Below are positions 17,790 to 25,627 of a stretch of 56,197 nucleotides of DNA, in pieces. The stretch lies in the NCBI RefSeq assembly GCF_001083785.1, contig NZ_LAVL01000044.1:1-56197 (forward strand). The letters run 5' to 3'. Within the stretch, counting starts at the first letter, position 1. Every line of letters begins with the position of its first letter. Source of the DNA: Nonomuraea sp. SBT364. Its GTDB lineage: Bacteria; Actinomycetota; Actinomycetes; Streptosporangiales; Streptosporangiaceae. Position numbers and translations under genes: made by a program. The notes under the pieces were generated by a model. The model did no database searches, had not been told where the DNA came from, and saw only the letters and a program-made list of their open reading frames with translations.

Positions 17790-18551
17790 TCAGGCGATGA
17801 CCCGGCTCTCGCCGCCGTCCACCAGGATCGAGATCCCGTTCACGAACGACGCGCGCTCGCTCGCCAGGAACGCCACCACGTCGCCGACCTCCTCGGCGCG
17901 GCCGATCCGGCCCAGCGGCACCTCCGCCGCCCGCGCCGCCAGCCCCTCCGCGCCGCCCGCCACCTCACGCAGCCGGTCGGTGTCGATCGGCCCCGGCATC
18001 ACGTTGGTGACCAGCACCCCGTCACCGCCCACCTCACGGGCCAGAGTACGCACCAGTCCGGCGACGGCCGACCTGGTGGCGTTGGACAGGGCCAGGCCGT
18101 CGATCGCCTCGCGCGCCGACCGGCTCGTCACGGTCACGATGCGGCCCCAGCCGCGCTCGCGCATCTCCGGCAGCGCCGCCCGGACCAGCCGCACGGTGCC
18201 GAGCAGGTTGCGCTGCACCGCCACGTCCCACTCGGCCAGGCTCGCGTCCACGAACCGCCCGGGCGGCGGCCCGCCCGCGTTGGCGACCAGGATGTCGACC
18301 GGCCCCACCACGTCCCGCGTCTCGCGCACCACCCGCTCGGCGGCCTCCGGGTCCTCCACGTCCGCGAGTACCGCGTGCACCACGCCGCCGAACTCCTGCA
18401 GCTCCACCACCGCGTCCGCGAGTTTTTCCGGGCTGCGGGCGCTCACGCACACGTGGCAGCCCTCCCTGGCGAGACTCTTGGCGGCGGCCAGCCCGATGCC
18501 CGCGCTGCCACCCGTGACGAGTGCGACCTTGCCTGCGATGCCGAGATCCAT
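17790..18551 (-). CDS. Short-chain dehydrogenase/reductase with altered active site
   Basis: A 253-residue SDR with the NAD(P) motif TGGSAGIG near residue 13, the NAG motif (VANAGG) and the C-terminal NGISILVDGG. The catalytic YxxxK is not present: the aligned segment is LSNATRSAVAGLV, so Tyr becomes Ser and Lys becomes Arg. A subgroup of annotated FabG-like proteins shares this feature, and their chemistry is unclear. The gene begins 7 bp after the ECF41 sigma stop. It also has its own TATAGT 6 bases before the ATG, so it may be both co-transcribed and independently leaderless. ECF41 sigma factors commonly sit beside an oxidoreductase or similar gene. Confidence 0.85.
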   Translation of the reverse strand: MDLGIAGKVALVTGGSAGIGLAAAKSLAREGCHVCVSARSPEKLADAVVELQEFGGVVHAVLADVEDPEAAERVVRETRDVVGPVDILVANAGGPPPGRFVDASLAEWDVAVQRNLLGTVRLVRAALPEMRERGWGRIVTVTSRSAREAIDGLALSNATRSAVAGLVRTLAREVGGDGVLVTNVMPGPIDTDRLREVAGGAEGLAARAAEVPLGRIGRAEEVGDVVAFLASERASFVNGISILVDGGESRVIA

Positions 18552-18557
18552 AGGGGG

Positions 18558-18563
18558 ACTATA
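18558..18563 (-). promoter_or_regulatory. -10 element TATAGT for SDR at 18551
   Basis: TATAGT on the minus strand ends 6 bases before the ATG, overlapping the end of the sigma gene. It predicts a leaderless transcript for the SDR. Confidence 0.5.
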
Positions 18564-19449
18564 GAGACGCCGCCCGCACCCGGGCGAGCTTGTCCGGGTT
18601 CAGCACGCCGTACAGGCCCCGGATGCGGCCTTCGTGCCAGTCGAGGACGACCAGCTGGTCGTCGGGCCCGATCCGCATCCAGATCGCCGGATGGCCGTTC
18701 ACCTCCACGACCGACACCGCGCCGTACTCGTAGCGGGCCATCAGCCCCTCCAGGAACCGCCTCACCTTGTCGCGGCCCTCGATCGGCCGCAGCGCCGCCC
18801 TGATCCGGCCGCCGCCGTCGCTCCACATCACGACGTCCTCGTGCAGCAGATCGGTGAGCGCGCTCAGATCGCCGCCGCCCGCCGCCGCGATGAACCGCGT
18901 CAGCAGCTCCTCGTGCTCCCGCGACGACGGCCGGAACCGGTCGCGCCCCTCGGCCAGCCGCACCGACGCCCGGTGGTGCATCTGCCGGGCGTTGGCCACC
19001 GACGCGCCGACGATCTCCGCGATCTCGTCGTACGGCAGCTCGAACGCCTCCCGCAGCACGAACACCGCCCGCTCCGGCGGCGACAGGCGTTCCATCAGGT
19101 GCAGCGTCGCGAAGGCCACCGTGTCACGCAGCTCGGCGGTGTCCAGCGGCCCCGCCTCCGCCGTCGCCACCGGCTCGGGCAGCCACGGCCCGGGATACGC
19201 CTCCCGCTTCACCCGGGCCGAGCGGAGCTGGTCCAGTGCCAGCCGCGACACCACCGTGATCAGGAACGCGCGCGGCTCGCGCACCACGTCGCGGTCCGTG
19301 CCCTCCCAGCGCAGCCACGCCTCCTGCACCACGTCCTCGGCGTCCCACATGCTGCCCAGCAGTCGATAGGCCAGCCCGAGCAGCAGGGGACGACAGGACT
19401 CGAACTCAGCGGTCCCCGTCATGCCGGGCAGAGTACCCGTATCAAGCAT
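18559..19449 (-). CDS. ECF sigma factor, ECF41 group (SigJ-like) with SnoaL-like C-terminus
   Basis: A 296-residue sigma factor. Region 2 (about 15-85, with DAEDVVQEAWLRW) and region 4 (about 115-175, ending in the HTH EIVGASVANARQMHHRAS) are followed by a SnoaL/NTF2-like domain. Three hallmark ECF41 motifs are present: WLPEP in the linker, DGGG (followed by RIRA) in the extension, and NPDKL near the C-terminus. In this group the extension controls activity in place of an anti-sigma factor. The ATG has AAGGAG 5 bases upstream. A matching ECF41 promoter lies directly upstream, which predicts autoregulation. The SDR gene follows. Confidence 0.93.
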   Translation of the reverse strand: MLDTGTLPGMTGTAEFESCRPLLLGLAYRLLGSMWDAEDVVQEAWLRWEGTDRDVVREPRAFLITVVSRLALDQLRSARVKREAYPGPWLPEPVATAEAGPLDTAELRDTVAFATLHLMERLSPPERAVFVLREAFELPYDEIAEIVGASVANARQMHHRASVRLAEGRDRFRPSSREHEELLTRFIAAAGGGDLSALTDLLHEDVVMWSDGGGRIRAALRPIEGRDKVRRFLEGLMARYEYGAVSVVEVNGHPAIWMRIGPDDQLVVLDWHEGRIRGLYGVLNPDKLARVRAASL

Positions 19450-19464
19450 GCCCGCTCCTTCCGC

Positions 19465-19502
19465 CCTCCCGGGAGGACGCGCGAGTGACGCCGGATGTGA
19501 CA
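19465..19502 (-). promoter_or_regulatory. ECF41-type promoter TGTCACA-N16-CGTC, with adjacent palindrome
   Basis: On the minus strand TGTCACA (19496-19502) and CGTC (19476-19479) are separated by exactly 16 bases, the reported ECF41 promoter form. The predicted start site leaves a short leader containing the AAGGAG of the sigma gene. A perfect palindrome CCTCCCGGGAGG (19465-19476) abuts the -10. Confidence 0.7.
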
Positions 19503-19546
19503 GCACATGGGTAGAAATGCGGCGATAACCATGATGAGCTTGGCGA

Positions 19547-20221
19547 ATGGCGCGAAATCTCATCCTTTCTGGAGGCCTGTTCCACGACTTCGACGCCACG
19601 TCGGGCGCACTCGCCGAGGCGCTCGCCGCGATAGGCGTCGAATCCGAGATCACCGAGGACATCGCCGGCGCCCTCAGCGAACCGCCTGAGGTCCAGCTCA
19701 TCACCATCAACGCGCTGCGCTGGCAGATGACCCACGAACGCTTCGCCGACCAGCGCGACCGATGGCGCTTCCAGCTTCCCGCCGAGGCCCGCACCACCCT
19801 CCTCGACCACCTCGACCGCGGCGGCGCCCTGCTGTGCATGCACACCGCGTCGATCTGCTTCGACGACTGGCAGGGCTGGCCGCGCGTCCTCGGCGGCTGC
19901 TGGACCTGGCCCAAGTCCCACCACCCGCCGCTCGGCTGGACCGGCGTCCGCGTCCACGGCGGCCACCCGATCGTGGACGGGCTGCGCGACTTCGACGTGG
20001 TCGACGAGGTGTACAGCGACCTCGACGTGCTCCCCGACGTACGCCCCCTGGCGTCCTCGAACGGCCAGCCGCTCATCTGGGCCCGGCCGGTGCGGCGGGG
20101 GAGGGTGTTCTACGACGCGCTGGGACACGACACGCGCTCGTACGAGAACGAGATCCACCGGACGCTGCTGCAACGCGCGGCCCTCTGGCTCCTGAAACGC
20201 CCCACCACGATCACGGACTAG
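19547..20221 (+). CDS. ThuA-like domain protein
   Basis: A 224-residue protein with a class I glutamine-amidotransferase-like fold of the ThuA type. It has an N-terminal LILSGGLFHDF strand-loop, a central GALLCMHTASICFDDW segment and the typical C-terminal GRVFYDALGHDTRSYEN. ThuA proteins are linked to disaccharide utilisation, but their reaction is poorly defined. There is no signal peptide. No clear Shine-Dalgarno precedes the ATG and its -10 is not obvious. It is divergent from the ECF41 sigma gene, and its upstream region contains the sigma promoter. Confidence 0.75.
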   Translation: MARNLILSGGLFHDFDATSGALAEALAAIGVESEITEDIAGALSEPPEVQLITINALRWQMTHERFADQRDRWRFQLPAEARTTLLDHLDRGGALLCMHTASICFDDWQGWPRVLGGCWTWPKSHHPPLGWTGVRVHGGHPIVDGLRDFDVVDEVYSDLDVLPDVRPLASSNGQPLIWARPVRRGRVFYDALGHDTRSYENEIHRTLLQRAALWLLKRPTTITD

Positions 20222-20237
20222 GCGAACGGGCGGCGGT

Positions 20238-21017
20238 TCAGTCGGCGACGCGGACGGTGAGACCGTCCTGGCGGATGTGGAACACCGTGCCGTAGAGCCC
20301 GAGCGGCGTAAGCCGCACCATGCTGTTCTCGCCGCTGTTTCCGGTGCCGTGCCCGGTGCTGTTCTCGACGACGGCGGCACCGTAGTCGACGAGCAGCCGC
20401 AGGATCGGGGCGAGCGGGTCGCCCTGCCGCGCCACGACCGCGTTCCACGAGGGCTGCCCGGTCTTCTCCACCGCCGCCCAGCGCAGCTCGCTGACGGGCA
20501 TGCCGTCCGGTTCCCTCAGCAGTGCGACCAGCAGCGTGGGGACGAGGCCGTGGAAGGCGTCGTTGAAGTTGGGCAGCGCGTGCTCGTCGTCGTCGTCCTG
20601 GTCGAGGAGTTCGTCGAGAAGATCGATCTGTAGCTGGTCCGTGACGTTCTCGACGATCACGCCGTACATGCCCTCGGCCCACATCTCGACCGCCCGGGCG
20701 TCGGGGACCCCCGGCCAGGCGAAGGCGGGCTCCAGGGCGAAGAACCCGTCCACGACCTCCAGGAAGCCGACGTTCGCGGCCAGCCAGAACACGCTGTACT
20801 CCTCGGTGGCGAGCCCGCTGGGCGGCAGGTCGTCCGGCTCGTAGCCGAGATGCTCCGCGCCCCTGGCGTACTCGGCCGCCGAGGTCAAAGCGCGGCTCCG
20901 GCGCGCGTCCGCGGCCAGCTCACGCACGCCGGGCAGCCGCACGGGCGGCAGCGCGGCGAGCTCGTCGGCGTGCCAGTCGAAGAGCCCGGGGGCCTGATCC
21001 ATGTCGTCAGAATTCAT
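20238..21017 (-). CDS. Hypothetical cytosolic protein, acidic
   Basis: A 259-residue acidic protein without signal peptide or membrane segment, rich in Asp/Glu (DELLDQDDDDE in the middle), probably mainly helical with a beta-containing C-terminus. I do not recognise a family. The ATG at 21017 is favoured by a TATGTT hexamer 6 bases upstream (leaderless). It is convergent with the ThuA-like gene after 16 bp. Confidence 0.65.
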   Translation of the reverse strand: MNSDDMDQAPGLFDWHADELAALPPVRLPGVRELAADARRSRALTSAAEYARGAEHLGYEPDDLPPSGLATEEYSVFWLAANVGFLEVVDGFFALEPAFAWPGVPDARAVEMWAEGMYGVIVENVTDQLQIDLLDELLDQDDDDEHALPNFNDAFHGLVPTLLVALLREPDGMPVSELRWAAVEKTGQPSWNAVVARQGDPLAPILRLLVDYGAAVVENSTGHGTGNSGENSMVRLTPLGLYGTVFHIRQDGLTVRVAD

Positions 21018-21023
21018 CCCGGC

Positions 21024-21029
21024 AACATA
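21024..21029 (-). promoter_or_regulatory. -10 element TATGTT for gene 20238-21017
   Basis: Minus-strand TATGTT ends 6 bases before the ATG. The remaining 230 bp up to 21263 holds no gene, only a GCCGGCATACC/GGCGGCATACC direct repeat near 21170 and presumably the promoter of the M23 gene. Confidence 0.5.
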
Positions 21030-21263
21030 CTGAGCCACGCTCGCCCCGCCACGAAGCCCCGGACGGCGAGATCCCCCCGGGCCTTCCAGCCGGATGACGC
21101 GCTGACCAGGGCGAACAGGCGTAGCCGGAGCCGTCGGCGGCCACTCCCGAGGGCGAGAAGCCATAGTGCCGGCATACCGGCGGCATACCGCCCGTAAGTA
21201 GGTTTTGGCGCGTCGCCGACTCGGATCAACAAAAGCAGTCATGAGACCCCCCGAAGGAATGAC

Positions 21264-22616
21264 ATGCGAAAAAGATCAATCTTCGGCAGAGGCTTATCCG
21301 GCCTGACCGCGATGACCACGGCCGTGCTGAGCAGCCTCGTCCTGACCTCGACGCCGGCCATGGCCGCGGCCGCCCCCGATCTGCAACTGCCCTTCCCCTG
21401 CGGCCAGAAGTGGCGGCTGGACACCTGGGCGCACGCTCCCGCGCTGGACATGGTGAAGGAGCCCGACCAGCACGGCACCGACGGCGCCACCCTGGTCGCG
21501 CCGGCCGCCGGGACCGTGGACAGGGTGTTCTACCACGACAACGGCGGCAACGTGCTGCAGATCAATCACGGCGGCGGATACTTCACCACCTACATCCACC
21601 TGAAGTCCCGCGCCTCCGTCTCGCCCGGTGACCGGGTGCAGCGGGGCACGGTGATCGGCAAGGTCGGCGCGACGGGCAAGGAGTCCAACGGCCACCCGCA
21701 CCTGCACTTCGAGCTCGCCTACGACGCCAACGGCGACGGGGACGCCTCCTGGGGGTACAGCGGCTCCGAACGGATCAGGCCCGTCTTCAACGGCGTCACC
21801 TACGGCCAGAGCAACGGCCGGACCTGGCGCAACGTGGAGAGCCGCAACTGCGGCTCCGGATCGCGGCCCGGCCTGTTCGGCGCCGACTTCAACGGCGACG
21901 GCGTGGGCGACCTCTTCGCGGCCGGAACCGGCACCCTGTACATCTGGAACGGCCAGGGCGGCAACAGGTTCACCTCGGCCGACCCGGTCGGGGCGGGCTG
22001 GACCTCCTACACGCCCCCGATCGGCGGCGACTTCAACGGCGACGGCCGCGGCGACCTGGCCGCGGTGCGGGACGGCACCCTCTACATCTGGAACGGCGAG
22101 GGCGGCAACGAGTTCGGCGAGGCCCAGCGGATCGGCGGCGGCTGGTCGGAACTGGCCGCCAAGCTGTTCTCACTGGGTGACGTCAACAAGGACGGGCGTG
22201 CCGACATCGGGGCGGTCGACCCCGAAGGCGTCCTGTACATCTGGAACGGCGAGGGCGGCAACGAGTTCGGCGAGGCCCAGCGGATCGGCGCGGGCTGGAC
22301 CGAGTACGGCCGTCCCGTCGGGGGCGACTTCGACGACGACGGCATCGGCGACATCGCCGCCGTCCGCGACGGCACCCTCTACATCTGGAACGGCGAGGGC
22401 GGCAACGAGTTCGGCGAGGCCCAGCGGATCGGCGGCGGCTGGACCGATCTCGGCAGAACCCTCATGTCGCTCGGCGACGTGAACAAGGACGGCCACGGCG
22501 ACATCGCCGCCATCAGCACCGACGGCATCCTGCACATCTGGAACGGCGAGGGCGGCAACAAGTTCGGCACCGCCGACCCCATCGGGCCGGGCTGGAACCC
22601 GCACTTCCCCGCCTGA
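21264..22616 (+). CDS. Secreted M23 peptidase with FG-GAP/VCBS repeats
   Basis: A 450-residue exported protein. A signal peptide (Arg/Lys start, hydrophobic core, cleavage near AMA-AAAP at about 34) precedes an M23 LytM-type domain (about 40-165). Candidate zinc ligands are H57 and D62 in HAPALD, and H146-x-H148 in HPHLHF; H112 is in YIHL. The second half has about five FG-GAP/VCBS-like repeats of about 48-51 residues, each with a DFNGDG-type calcium loop and TLYIWNGEGGN. The protein probably cleaves peptidoglycan cross-links, with the repeats mediating binding. An AAGGA site lies 7 bases before the ATG, and a strong hairpin follows the stop. Confidence 0.92.
   Translation: MRKRSIFGRGLSGLTAMTTAVLSSLVLTSTPAMAAAAPDLQLPFPCGQKWRLDTWAHAPALDMVKEPDQHGTDGATLVAPAAGTVDRVFYHDNGGNVLQINHGGGYFTTYIHLKSRASVSPGDRVQRGTVIGKVGATGKESNGHPHLHFELAYDANGDGDASWGYSGSERIRPVFNGVTYGQSNGRTWRNVESRNCGSGSRPGLFGADFNGDGVGDLFAAGTGTLYIWNGQGGNRFTSADPVGAGWTSYTPPIGGDFNGDGRGDLAAVRDGTLYIWNGEGGNEFGEAQRIGGGWSELAAKLFSLGDVNKDGRADIGAVDPEGVLYIWNGEGGNEFGEAQRIGAGWTEYGRPVGGDFDDDGIGDIAAVRDGTLYIWNGEGGNEFGEAQRIGGGWTDLGRTLMSLGDVNKDGHGDIAAISTDGILHIWNGEGGNKFGTADPIGPGWNPHFPA
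22083..22435 (+). repeat. Near-identical DNA repeats inside the FG-GAP region
   Basis: A segment of more than 50 bp beginning TACATCTGGAACGGCGAGG recurs essentially unchanged at 22083, 22236 and 22380 (spacings 153 and 144 bp). Identity at the DNA level, not only the protein level, suggests recent unequal exchange or gene conversion between repeats. Confidence 0.85.
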
Positions 22617-22627
22617 CCACTCGATCC

Positions 22628-22660
22628 GGCGGGCCGGGCCGTCCACCCACCCGGCCCGCC
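22628..22660 (+). terminator. Hairpin terminator after the M23 gene
   Basis: A perfect 11-bp stem, GGCGGGCCGGG (22628-22638) with CCCGGCCCGCC (22650-22660), and an 11-base loop, starting 12 bp after the stop. There is no U-tract, as is common in actinomycetes. Confidence 0.7.
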
Positions 22661-22709
22661 CTATACCGGGGACCCCGAAACTGTCACACCCGTGTGCGAT
22701 CGTGACCCC

Positions 22710-23216
22710 GTGGACGAACGTGTAGAACTGGTGAACGAGCAGGACGACGTGATCGGCGTCGCGGATCGCGCCGAGGCCACCAGGCGGGGCTGGCTGCACC
22801 GCATCGCCACCTCCGTGTGCAGGGACGAGCGCGGCCGCGTCCTCGTGCACCGCCGCCCCGACACCGCCGCCCGCTTCCCCGGCTACTACGACGTGCTGGT
22901 CGGCGGCGCGGTCGGCGTCGGCGAGTCGTACGGGCACGCGGCGCGCCGCGAGCTGACCGAGGAGCTCGGGGTGCGGGTGCCGGTGAAGTTCGTCGTCAAG
23001 TTCCTGTGCCGCGGCATGGTGAGCCCCTACTGGCTGGCCGTGCACGAGGCGTCGATCACCGGTCCGCTCCGCCCCGACCCTGACGAGGTGCCGTGGCACG
23101 GCTGGATGAGCGAGGCCGAGCTGCGCCTGGCGATGTGCCGCTGGCCCTTCGTCCCCGACGGCCAGGACGCCTTCAACCGCTACCTGGCCCTCCGCGCCAC
23201 CCCCATGGCCTCCTGA
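22710..23216 (+). CDS. Nudix hydrolase
   Basis: About 168 residues (an alternative in-frame GTG at 22692 gives 174). The Nudix box runs from GGAVGVGE to RRELTEELGV and has all the acidic metal-binding residues of the GX5EX7REUXEEXGU pattern. The N-terminal ELVNEQDDVIGVADRAEA and the HRR segment resemble isopentenyl-diphosphate-isomerase-like/YfcD-type Nudix proteins. It hydrolyses a nucleoside-diphosphate-linked or related substrate that cannot be specified. No Shine-Dalgarno or convincing leaderless -10 is visible, so the start is uncertain. Confidence 0.85.
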   Translation: MDERVELVNEQDDVIGVADRAEATRRGWLHRIATSVCRDERGRVLVHRRPDTAARFPGYYDVLVGGAVGVGESYGHAARRELTEELGVRVPVKFVVKFLCRGMVSPYWLAVHEASITGPLRPDPDEVPWHGWMSEAELRLAMCRWPFVPDGQDAFNRYLALRATPMAS

Positions 23217-23329
23217 ATCCCGCCTTCCACAGATGGGTGTCAAAGACCGGTCACGAAGATTGTCGAGCCGTTCCGCCCGGCGGATAGTCAAAAGCGTCAG
23301 GCACGTCCCAGCGCCCTTCAAGGAGAAGC

Positions 23330-24226
23330 ATGGACGGATCGGCCAGCCGGGATCGACGCCGCACGAGCACGGTGCGGCGTCTGTTATCGGCCACGCTCGG
23401 ACTCCTCGCGATGATCTTCCTCGTCGCACCGCCCGCCGGCGCCCTGGCGCTGCCCACCCCCGGGCAATTCGTGTCCAACCTCGACCTCGAGTGCTTCAAG
23501 ACCAGCCCCTACCAGCCTCCTGCCGTGGGCCTGACCCTGCGGCACATCAACCCGGTGCTCAGCGACCTGCCGACCGTGCAGGTCTCCCTCGGCCAGCGCG
23601 ACCAGCTGTGCGTCCCGGTCGCCAAGAACAACGTGATCCCGCCGCGCGGCACGCTCGACTTCGTCAGATTCGTCGACCTGTCCTGCTACCGCGTCACCGG
23701 GTTCTCGGCGGACAAGCCGCTGGTGCTCAGCCATCTCAACCCCGTCCTGCGTGACCTGCCGCGCAAGGAGATCCGGCTGACCAGGCCGGAGCAGCTGTGC
23801 GTCCCGGTCGCCAAGAACGGCGTGCTGCCCCCGGCGGAGGTGCTGCGCGTCGTCAGGCACATCGACCTGCTGTGCTTCGGCGCCACCCCGAACGTCCCGA
23901 TGGGCCGGCCGCTGACGCTCCAGCAGCTCAACCCCGTGCTCGTGGGCAAGATCCCGACGGCGGACGTGCGGGTGGACTACTCGCGCCAGCTCTGCGTGCC
24001 CGTGTACAAAGGCGGCGACAGCATCCCGCCCGAGGTGCTGGACATCGTCAGGTGGATCGACCTCGAGAAGTACGACATCACGGCGCGTGAGATGGCGCCC
24101 GTCGACCTGACCCTGCGCCACCTCAACCCGGTGCTCGCCCGCCTCCCCGAGGAGAGGGCGACGCTCACCGCCGCGGTGCAGCTCGGCGTCCCGGTCGCCA
24201 AGGACGGCCGGATACCGCCCGGCTGA
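23330..24226 (+). CDS. Secreted protein with four tandem Cys-pair repeats, function unknown
   Basis: A 298-residue protein with a signal peptide (Arg-rich n-region, LLSATLGLLAMIFLVAPPAGALA, cleavage near 40). The mature part is four repeats of about 58-61 residues (about 47-105, 111-168, 174-234, 239-297). Each has LDLxC(F/Y), LTLxHLNPVL and QLCVPVAK(N)xxxPP. Repeats 1-3 carry two Cys each (C55/C94, C119/C157, C182/C222). Repeat 4 has lost both (Lys248 and Gly286), which suggests that the two Cys of a repeat are disulfide-bonded. The repeats recall the uncharacterised DUF7450-type LCxPVxK domains, from memory only. AAGGAG lies 5 bases before the ATG. Confidence 0.8.
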   Translation: MDGSASRDRRRTSTVRRLLSATLGLLAMIFLVAPPAGALALPTPGQFVSNLDLECFKTSPYQPPAVGLTLRHINPVLSDLPTVQVSLGQRDQLCVPVAKNNVIPPRGTLDFVRFVDLSCYRVTGFSADKPLVLSHLNPVLRDLPRKEIRLTRPEQLCVPVAKNGVLPPAEVLRVVRHIDLLCFGATPNVPMGRPLTLQQLNPVLVGKIPTADVRVDYSRQLCVPVYKGGDSIPPEVLDIVRWIDLEKYDITAREMAPVDLTLRHLNPVLARLPEERATLTAAVQLGVPVAKDGRIPPG

Positions 24227-24253
24227 GCCGTGTCTCCTGACGGCGAGCTCCGC

Positions 24254-24613
24254 TCAACCGCGCGGGGCTCGCTCGTCTTCGTGCTCGTCGTGCCCGGCCA
24301 TGAGGTGCTCCCTGCCCCAGGCGCCGAGGGGCGCGAGCGCCGCGTTGAGCGAGACGCCGAGCGGCGTGAGCGCGTAGGTGACGCGCCGGACCGCTCCCTC
24401 GAGCGCCTCCTCCCGGCACACGATGCCGTCGGACTCCAGCTCACGCAGGTGGGAGATGAGCACCTTCTCGGTGACGCCGGGGATGCCGCGCCGCAGCTCG
24501 CCGAACCGGCACGGCCCCGCGTCCAGGGCCCACAGGATGAGCACCTTCCACTTGCCGCCGACCACGTCGATCGCCGCGTCGATGCCGCACATGTACGTAT
24601 CCCGCCTGGTCAC
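24254..24613 (-). CDS. HxlR-family transcriptional regulator
   Basis: A 119-residue winged-helix regulator with the HxlR signature CGIDAAIDVVGGKWKVLIL, followed by FGELRRGIPGVTEKVLISHL and a wing (RRVTYALTPLG). The N-terminal Cys (MCGID), near the start, is the redox/electrophile sensor position in some HxlR members. The GTG start at 24613 is supported by TATGGT 6 bases upstream. The gene is divergent from the imine-reductase-like gene, with repeated operator-like sequence between them. Confidence 0.88.
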   Translation of the reverse strand: MTRRDTYMCGIDAAIDVVGGKWKVLILWALDAGPCRFGELRRGIPGVTEKVLISHLRELESDGIVCREEALEGAVRRVTYALTPLGVSLNAALAPLGAWGREHLMAGHDEHEDERAPRG

Positions 24614-24616
24614 ACA

Positions 24617-24647
24617 CCCACCATAAAGTAACCGCCCACCATAAAGT
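24617..24647. promoter_or_regulatory. 13-bp direct repeats in HxlR/imine reductase intergenic region
   Basis: CCCACCATAAAGT occurs at 24617-24629 and 24635-24647, an 18-bp period. The first copy contains the minus-strand TATGGT -10 of the HxlR gene (24620-24625), so a bound regulator would block it. This is a good candidate HxlR operator that could control both divergent genes. Confidence 0.55.
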
Positions 24648-24689
24648 GCGTACTTGATCTTGGTGGGGAGCCGGCGCGAGCCTGGAGGC

Positions 24690-25583
24690 ATGAACACGTC
24701 CAAGACTCCCATCACCCTGCTCGGCCTCGGCGACATGGGCGCCGCGCTGGCCCACGCCTGGCTCGCCGCCGGGCACCCGCTGACCGTCTGGAACCGTACG
24801 CCGCACAAGGCCGAAGCGCTGGTCGCCAAGGGGGCCGGCGCGGTGGGCAGCGCCGCCGAGGCGGTGGCCTCGGCCGCCGGGCCCGTGGTGCTGTGCCTGC
24901 TGGACGACGACTCGGTCGGCTCGGCCCTGGACGGCGCCGACCTGGCGGGCAAGGACCTGGTCAACCTGACCACCGGCACTCCCGCCCAGGCGAGGAAGCG
25001 CGCCCTCTGGGCGGAGGAGCGCGGCGCCCGCTTCCTGGACGGCGGCATCATGGCCGTCCCCCCGATGATCGGCAATCGCGAGAGCGGCGGCTACATCCTC
25101 TACAGCGGTGACGGCGCGCTGTTCGAGCGCCACCGCGAGGCGCTGGAGGCCCCGGCGGGGGCCGACTACGTCGGCGCGGATCCCGGTCACGCGGCGCTGT
25201 ACGACATCGCCCTGCTCAGCGCGATGACCGGGATGTTCGCCGGCATCACCCACGCCTTCGCCCTGGTGCACGGGGAGAAGGACGTGGACGGGTCCCGTTT
25301 CGCGGCGCTGCTCGCCGGATGGCTCGGCGCGATGGCCGGATCCGCCCACGGCCTGGCCGCCCAGCTGGAGAGCGGCGACTACACCCTGGGCGTGCACTCG
25401 AACCTGGCCATGATGACGGCGGGCAACGACACGCTGCTGACCACCGCGCGGGAGCAGGCCGTCGACACACGGCTGCTGACGCCGTTCATGGAGCTGATGA
25501 GCCGCCGGGTGGCGCAGGGCCACGGCGACGAGGGCCTGGCGGGCACGGTCGGCCTGCTCGTCGATCCCGCCGCGCGGGGGTGA
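24690..25583 (+). CDS. Imine reductase / beta-hydroxyacid dehydrogenase-like NAD(P)-binding protein
   Basis: A 297-residue protein. The N-terminal Rossmann domain has GLGDMGAALAHAWLAAGH and the cofactor segment VWNRTPHK, where Arg/Thr/Lys after the second strand suggests NADPH. The C-terminal helical domain contains YDIALLSAMTGMFAG, with Asp at the place where imine reductases carry the catalytic Asp or Tyr. This profile matches the imine-reductase branch better than classic 6-phosphogluconate dehydrogenases. The native substrate is unknown. The ATG has a GGAGGC site. It is probably controlled by the divergent HxlR regulator. Confidence 0.82.
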   Translation: MNTSKTPITLLGLGDMGAALAHAWLAAGHPLTVWNRTPHKAEALVAKGAGAVGSAAEAVASAAGPVVLCLLDDDSVGSALDGADLAGKDLVNLTTGTPAQARKRALWAEERGARFLDGGIMAVPPMIGNRESGGYILYSGDGALFERHREALEAPAGADYVGADPGHAALYDIALLSAMTGMFAGITHAFALVHGEKDVDGSRFAALLAGWLGAMAGSAHGLAAQLESGDYTLGVHSNLAMMTAGNDTLLTTAREQAVDTRLLTPFMELMSRRVAQGHGDEGLAGTVGLLVDPAARG

Positions 25584-25627
25584 GCCGCCGGAATCTCAGC
25601 GGGCCGGAACTCCGGCAGGCCGGGGTT

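Noticed and set aside
21018..21263. Possible c-di-AMP (ydaO) riboswitch before the secreted M23 gene
   Set aside because: Actinomycete cell-wall hydrolases often have one, but the conserved ydaO segments are not present and the leader is too short.
22083..22435. Regular DNA repeats as a CRISPR array
   Set aside because: Repeats are in frame within FG-GAP coding sequence and the spacers encode conserved protein; no cas genes are present.
22682..22688. Further ECF41-like TGTCACA elements (also at 46706-46712)
   Set aside because: Neither has CGTC after 16 bases, so they are chance matches.
25603..25616. GCCGG-AACT-CCGGC hairpin between convergent IRED and MarR genes as a bidirectional terminator
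   Set aside because: Only a 5-bp stem (6 with an A-T pair) and no U-tract; too weak to annotate in GC-rich DNA.
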